Assembly: GCA_947259795.1 (NCBI GenBank)
Contig: CAMYNJ010000148.1
Span: forward strand, 1-34,833
Origin: an uncultured Alphaproteobacteria bacterium
GTDB taxonomy: Bacteria > Pseudomonadota > Alphaproteobacteria > UBA8366 > JADFVY01
Length of the DNA stretch: 34,833 nt
Direction: 5' to 3'
Below, in pieces: positions 31,246-34,833 of the stretch. The notes under the pieces are model-generated. The model ran no database searches. It was not told the DNA's origin and was given only the letters and a program-made list of their open reading frames with translations. The position numbers and the translations under genes are program-made. How positions within the stretch are numbered: position 1 is the first letter of the stretch; each line of letters opens with the position of its first letter.

Positions 31246-32042
31246 TGACAACGCCGCTTCCAGTGCATATCACCGAACCCGCGCTCGACGGCATGCCGGG
31301 CGTCCAACACGCCTTCTTCACGCGCCAGGGCGGGGTCAGCCAGGGCGTATATGCGTCATTGAATGTGGGCTATGGCTCCGACGACGACCGCCAGGCGATT
31401 ACGGAGAACCGCCAGCTGGCGATGGCGGCGTTCGACCTGCCGGTCACGGCCCTGAACACGGTCTATCAGGTGCACGGAACGGAGGTCGCGATGGCCGACC
31501 GCAACTGGGACCCGGCGGATGCGCCGCGCGCCGACGCGGTGGTGACCGACCGTCCCGGCATTGCCATCGGGATACTGACGGCAGATTGCGTCCCGGTGCT
31601 GTTCGCCGGTCAAACGCCCGACGGCCGGAAAATTATCGGCGCGGCCCATGCCGGCTGGCGCGGCGCGATGTCCGGCATTCTCGAAAGCACGGTGGCGACC
31701 ATGGAAAATCTTGGCGCGACCCGCGATACGATACGGGCAGCGATCGGCCCCTGCATAGGGTCGAAATCGTATGAGGTCGGCCCCGAATTTCCAAAGCCCT
31801 TCCTGGACCAGGATCCGCAAAACGCCCGTTTCTTCCGTCCGGGCATCCGCAAGGGGCATCCGATGTTCGATATCGCGGGCTATGTGGAAAGCCGGCTGGC
31901 GGCGGCATTTATTAAAAAAGTTGGCCGGATCGACGCAGATACCTGCGCCGACGAGGCGCGCTTTTTCAGTTACCGGCGCAAAACGCTGACCGGCGAACCC
32001 GACTATGGCCGGGAATTGTCGGCAATCGCGATCGAGGCATAG
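31245..32042 (+). CDS. pgeF: Peptidoglycan editing factor PgeF (YfiH, laccase-domain)
   Basis: QHAFFTRQGGVSQGVYASLNVGYGSDDD, TADCVPVLFA, GAAHAGWRGAMSGILE, IGPCIGSKSYEVGPEF. TGATG overlap with midA. Confidence 0.94.
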   Translation: MTTPLPVHITEPALDGMPGVQHAFFTRQGGVSQGVYASLNVGYGSDDDRQAITENRQLAMAAFDLPVTALNTVYQVHGTEVAMADRNWDPADAPRADAVVTDRPGIAIGILTADCVPVLFAGQTPDGRKIIGAAHAGWRGAMSGILESTVATMENLGATRDTIRAAIGPCIGSKSYEVGPEFPKPFLDQDPQNARFFRPGIRKGHPMFDIAGYVESRLAAAFIKKVGRIDADTCADEARFFSYRRKTLTGEPDYGRELSAIAIEA

Positions 32043-32050
32043 GGAAGAAA

Positions 32051-33214
32051 ATGGGTTTGCATATCCATTTCAGCGAGGAAGAACTCGCCGACCGGCGCCG
32101 ACGCGCCTGTGAAGCGATGCAGCGGGACGGGCTGGACGGATTGCTGGTCTTCCGCCAGGAAAGCATGTACTGGCTGACGGGCTATGACAGCTTCGGCTAT
32201 GTCTGGTTCCAGTGCCTGTATCTGGGGGCGGACGGGGAAATGTTCCTGCTGACGCGGGCGCCCGATCTGCGACAGGCGCAGTTTACCTCGATCATCCCGC
32301 CTGACCGGATTCATGTCTGGAAGGACCGCGAAGGCGCCGATCCCGTCGGCGAGCTCAGGGTGCTACTGGACCGGCAGGGCGGCAGGGGCAAGAGGCTTGG
32401 CGTCGAATGGGAATCCTACGGGCTGAACGCCCGCAACGGCTTCGTGCTCCGCGATGCGATGGATGGCTTCGCCACACTGGAGGATGCCTCCTTTCTGGTC
32501 AGCCGCCTGCGCCTGGTCAAGAGTCCGGCCGAACTCGACTACGCCCGGAAGGCCGCCGAATTGGCCGACACATCCTGGGACGAAGCGGTGCGCCTGGCGA
32601 AACCCGGCGCCTTCGAGGGCGACATCCTGGCTGCCATGCAGGCCGCCGTGTTCAGCGGCGGCGGCGACGACCCGGCCAACGAGACCATCATCGGTTCCGG
32701 CCCCGGTGCCCTGATGTGCCGTTACTACACCGGCCGACGCACGCTGGAAGCGCGGGACCAGCTGACCCTGGAATTCGCCGGTGTCTATCGCCACTACCAC
32801 GCCGCCATGATGCGCACCATCGTGATCGGCGAGCCCGACCCGAGGCATATTTCCATGCACGCCGCGGCCAGCGCCGCCTTGATGGCCTGCGAGGAAGCCT
32901 TGCGGCCCGGCAAACCGGTGGGCGAGGTGTTCGACGCCCATGCCAGGGTGCTGGATGCGGCCGGCATGGGGGAATTCCGTCTCAACGCCTGCGGCTACAG
33001 CCAGGGCACGACCTATGCCCCGAACTGGATGGATTGGCCGATGCTGTATCATGGCAACCCGGTGGTGGCCGAGCCGGGCATGGTGTTCTTCATTCATATG
33101 ATCCTGTTCGATTCCGGCAACGATCTGGCCATGACCCTGGCGCGCACCTCGGTCGTCACTGAAACCGGCAGCGAGCCCCTGTCGAAGGCGTCGCTGGACC
33201 TGGTGGTGAACTGA
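32051..33214 (+). CDS. M24-family Xaa-Pro peptidase/ectoine-hydrolase-like protein
   Basis: Creatinase-like N-domain (RRRACEAMQRDGLDGLLVFRQESMYWLTGYDSFGYVWFQ) and M24 C-domain. Confidence 0.88.
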   Translation: MGLHIHFSEEELADRRRRACEAMQRDGLDGLLVFRQESMYWLTGYDSFGYVWFQCLYLGADGEMFLLTRAPDLRQAQFTSIIPPDRIHVWKDREGADPVGELRVLLDRQGGRGKRLGVEWESYGLNARNGFVLRDAMDGFATLEDASFLVSRLRLVKSPAELDYARKAAELADTSWDEAVRLAKPGAFEGDILAAMQAAVFSGGGDDPANETIIGSGPGALMCRYYTGRRTLEARDQLTLEFAGVYRHYHAAMMRTIVIGEPDPRHISMHAAASAALMACEEALRPGKPVGEVFDAHARVLDAAGMGEFRLNACGYSQGTTYAPNWMDWPMLYHGNPVVAEPGMVFFIHMILFDSGNDLAMTLARTSVVTETGSEPLSKASLDLVVN

Positions 33215-33217
33215 ACG

Positions 33218-33289
33218 ATGCCCTGGCTGATCTCCATGACCGCGCTGCTCCTGTTTGGCCTGATGGCCAGCTGCGTCATCATGGCATGA
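33218..33289 (+). CDS. Possible 23-aa single-TM microprotein
   Basis: ATG at 33218 gives MPWLISMTALLLFGLMASCVIMA*, 3 nt after the M24 gene stop; almost wholly hydrophobic. Too short for the ORF track. Confidence 0.35.
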   Translation: MPWLISMTALLLFGLMASCVIMA

Positions 33290-33448
33290 CAAAAGACCGG
33301 ATTTTGCGGGTTTGAACGTTTACAGCAGGCACACCAGTTGATATAGAGTGCGCGCCCTGATGGCCGCCCGGCGGAATCGGGGCTTATGTGTTGGAGCATT
33401 GGCGTCGGCCAGGGGCCGGATTTTAGCGGGAATCAATCGGGACAGGAC

Positions 33449-34384
<936 letters not shown>

Positions 34385-34480
34385 AGCGGAACAGGCCCGT
34401 GCCGCCCGGTTCGGCGGCAAACGGCCGTATCGGCACCCCTGGAGGCCGTACGGCATTTTAAACCTGGTAAGGAGACTCTT

Positions 34481-34833
34481 ATGAGTGACCAGAGTGTGAT
34501 CAGCGCTGAGATGCGCGACCGGGCCGGAAAGGGGGCCGCCCGGGCCGTACGGCGCGCCGGCCGTGTGCCGGCGGTGATTTACGGTGACAAGAAGGACCCC
34601 ATCATGGTTTCGCTGGAGCCGCGCGAGCTTCGCAAGCAACTCAACACTGGCGGCTTTTTCGCCACCGTCTATTCGGTGGACATTGCCGGCGGCGACAAGG
34701 TGCGGGTCCTGCCGCGCGACGTGCAGTTCCACCCCGTCAAGGACGAGACGCTGCATGTCGATTTTCTGCGCGTCAGCAAATTGACCCGTACCAACGTCAT
34801 GGTGCAGTGTAGCTTCATCAACGAAGAGGAGTC
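34481..34833 (+). CDS. rplY: 50S ribosomal protein L25/general stress protein Ctc, truncated by window edge
   Basis: ISAEMRDRAGKGAARAVRRAGRVPAVIYGDKKDPIMVSLEPRELRKQL...FHPVKDETLHVDFLRV; AAGGAGA ribosome-binding site upstream. Confidence 0.95.
   Translation, partial: MSDQSVISAEMRDRAGKGAARAVRRAGRVPAVIYGDKKDPIMVSLEPRELRKQLNTGGFFATVYSVDIAGGDKVRVLPRDVQFHPVKDETLHVDFLRVSKLTRTNVMVQCSFINEEE

Overview
GC-rich alphaproteobacterial (Rhodospirillales-like, inferred) chromosomal window, mostly housekeeping genes. No rRNA, tRNA, CRISPR array or recognisable mobile element was seen. Gene order: aatA(-, truncated) | uvrB(+) | KefB-like antiporter(+) | DUF1538 - DUF1538 - PII-like - CBS - SDR(+), five genes joined by four successive 4-nt start/stop overlaps | AT-rich intergenic region with DnaA-box, GANTC and CtrA-like motifs | uvrC-pgsA-mobB-moeA-moaD-moaE(+) | DedA/TVP38-like(+) | thiB-thiP-thiQ(-) behind a TPP riboswitch | thiamine pyrophosphokinase(+) | putative membrane-anchored TIM-barrel hydrolase(-) | ilvE(-) | MarR-response regulator-histidine kinase(+) | csaA-like(-), phasin(-), TetR(-) | orphan lipoprotein(+) | YbaK, proC, YbjN, UbiK(-) | lgt-midA-pgeF-M24 peptidase(+) | prs-rplY(+, truncated). 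The two best candidates for something under-described are (1) the coupled two-half DUF1538 membrane pair with a non-canonical PII protein and a CBS protein, next to a KefB-like antiporter, and (2) the 8.69-9.10 kb intergenic region, which combines two consensus DnaA boxes, seven GANTC sites and a perfect TTAA-N7-TTAA CtrA site, i.e. an oriC-like or cell-cycle-regulated element. All family calls come from reading translations by eye; no database search was run.
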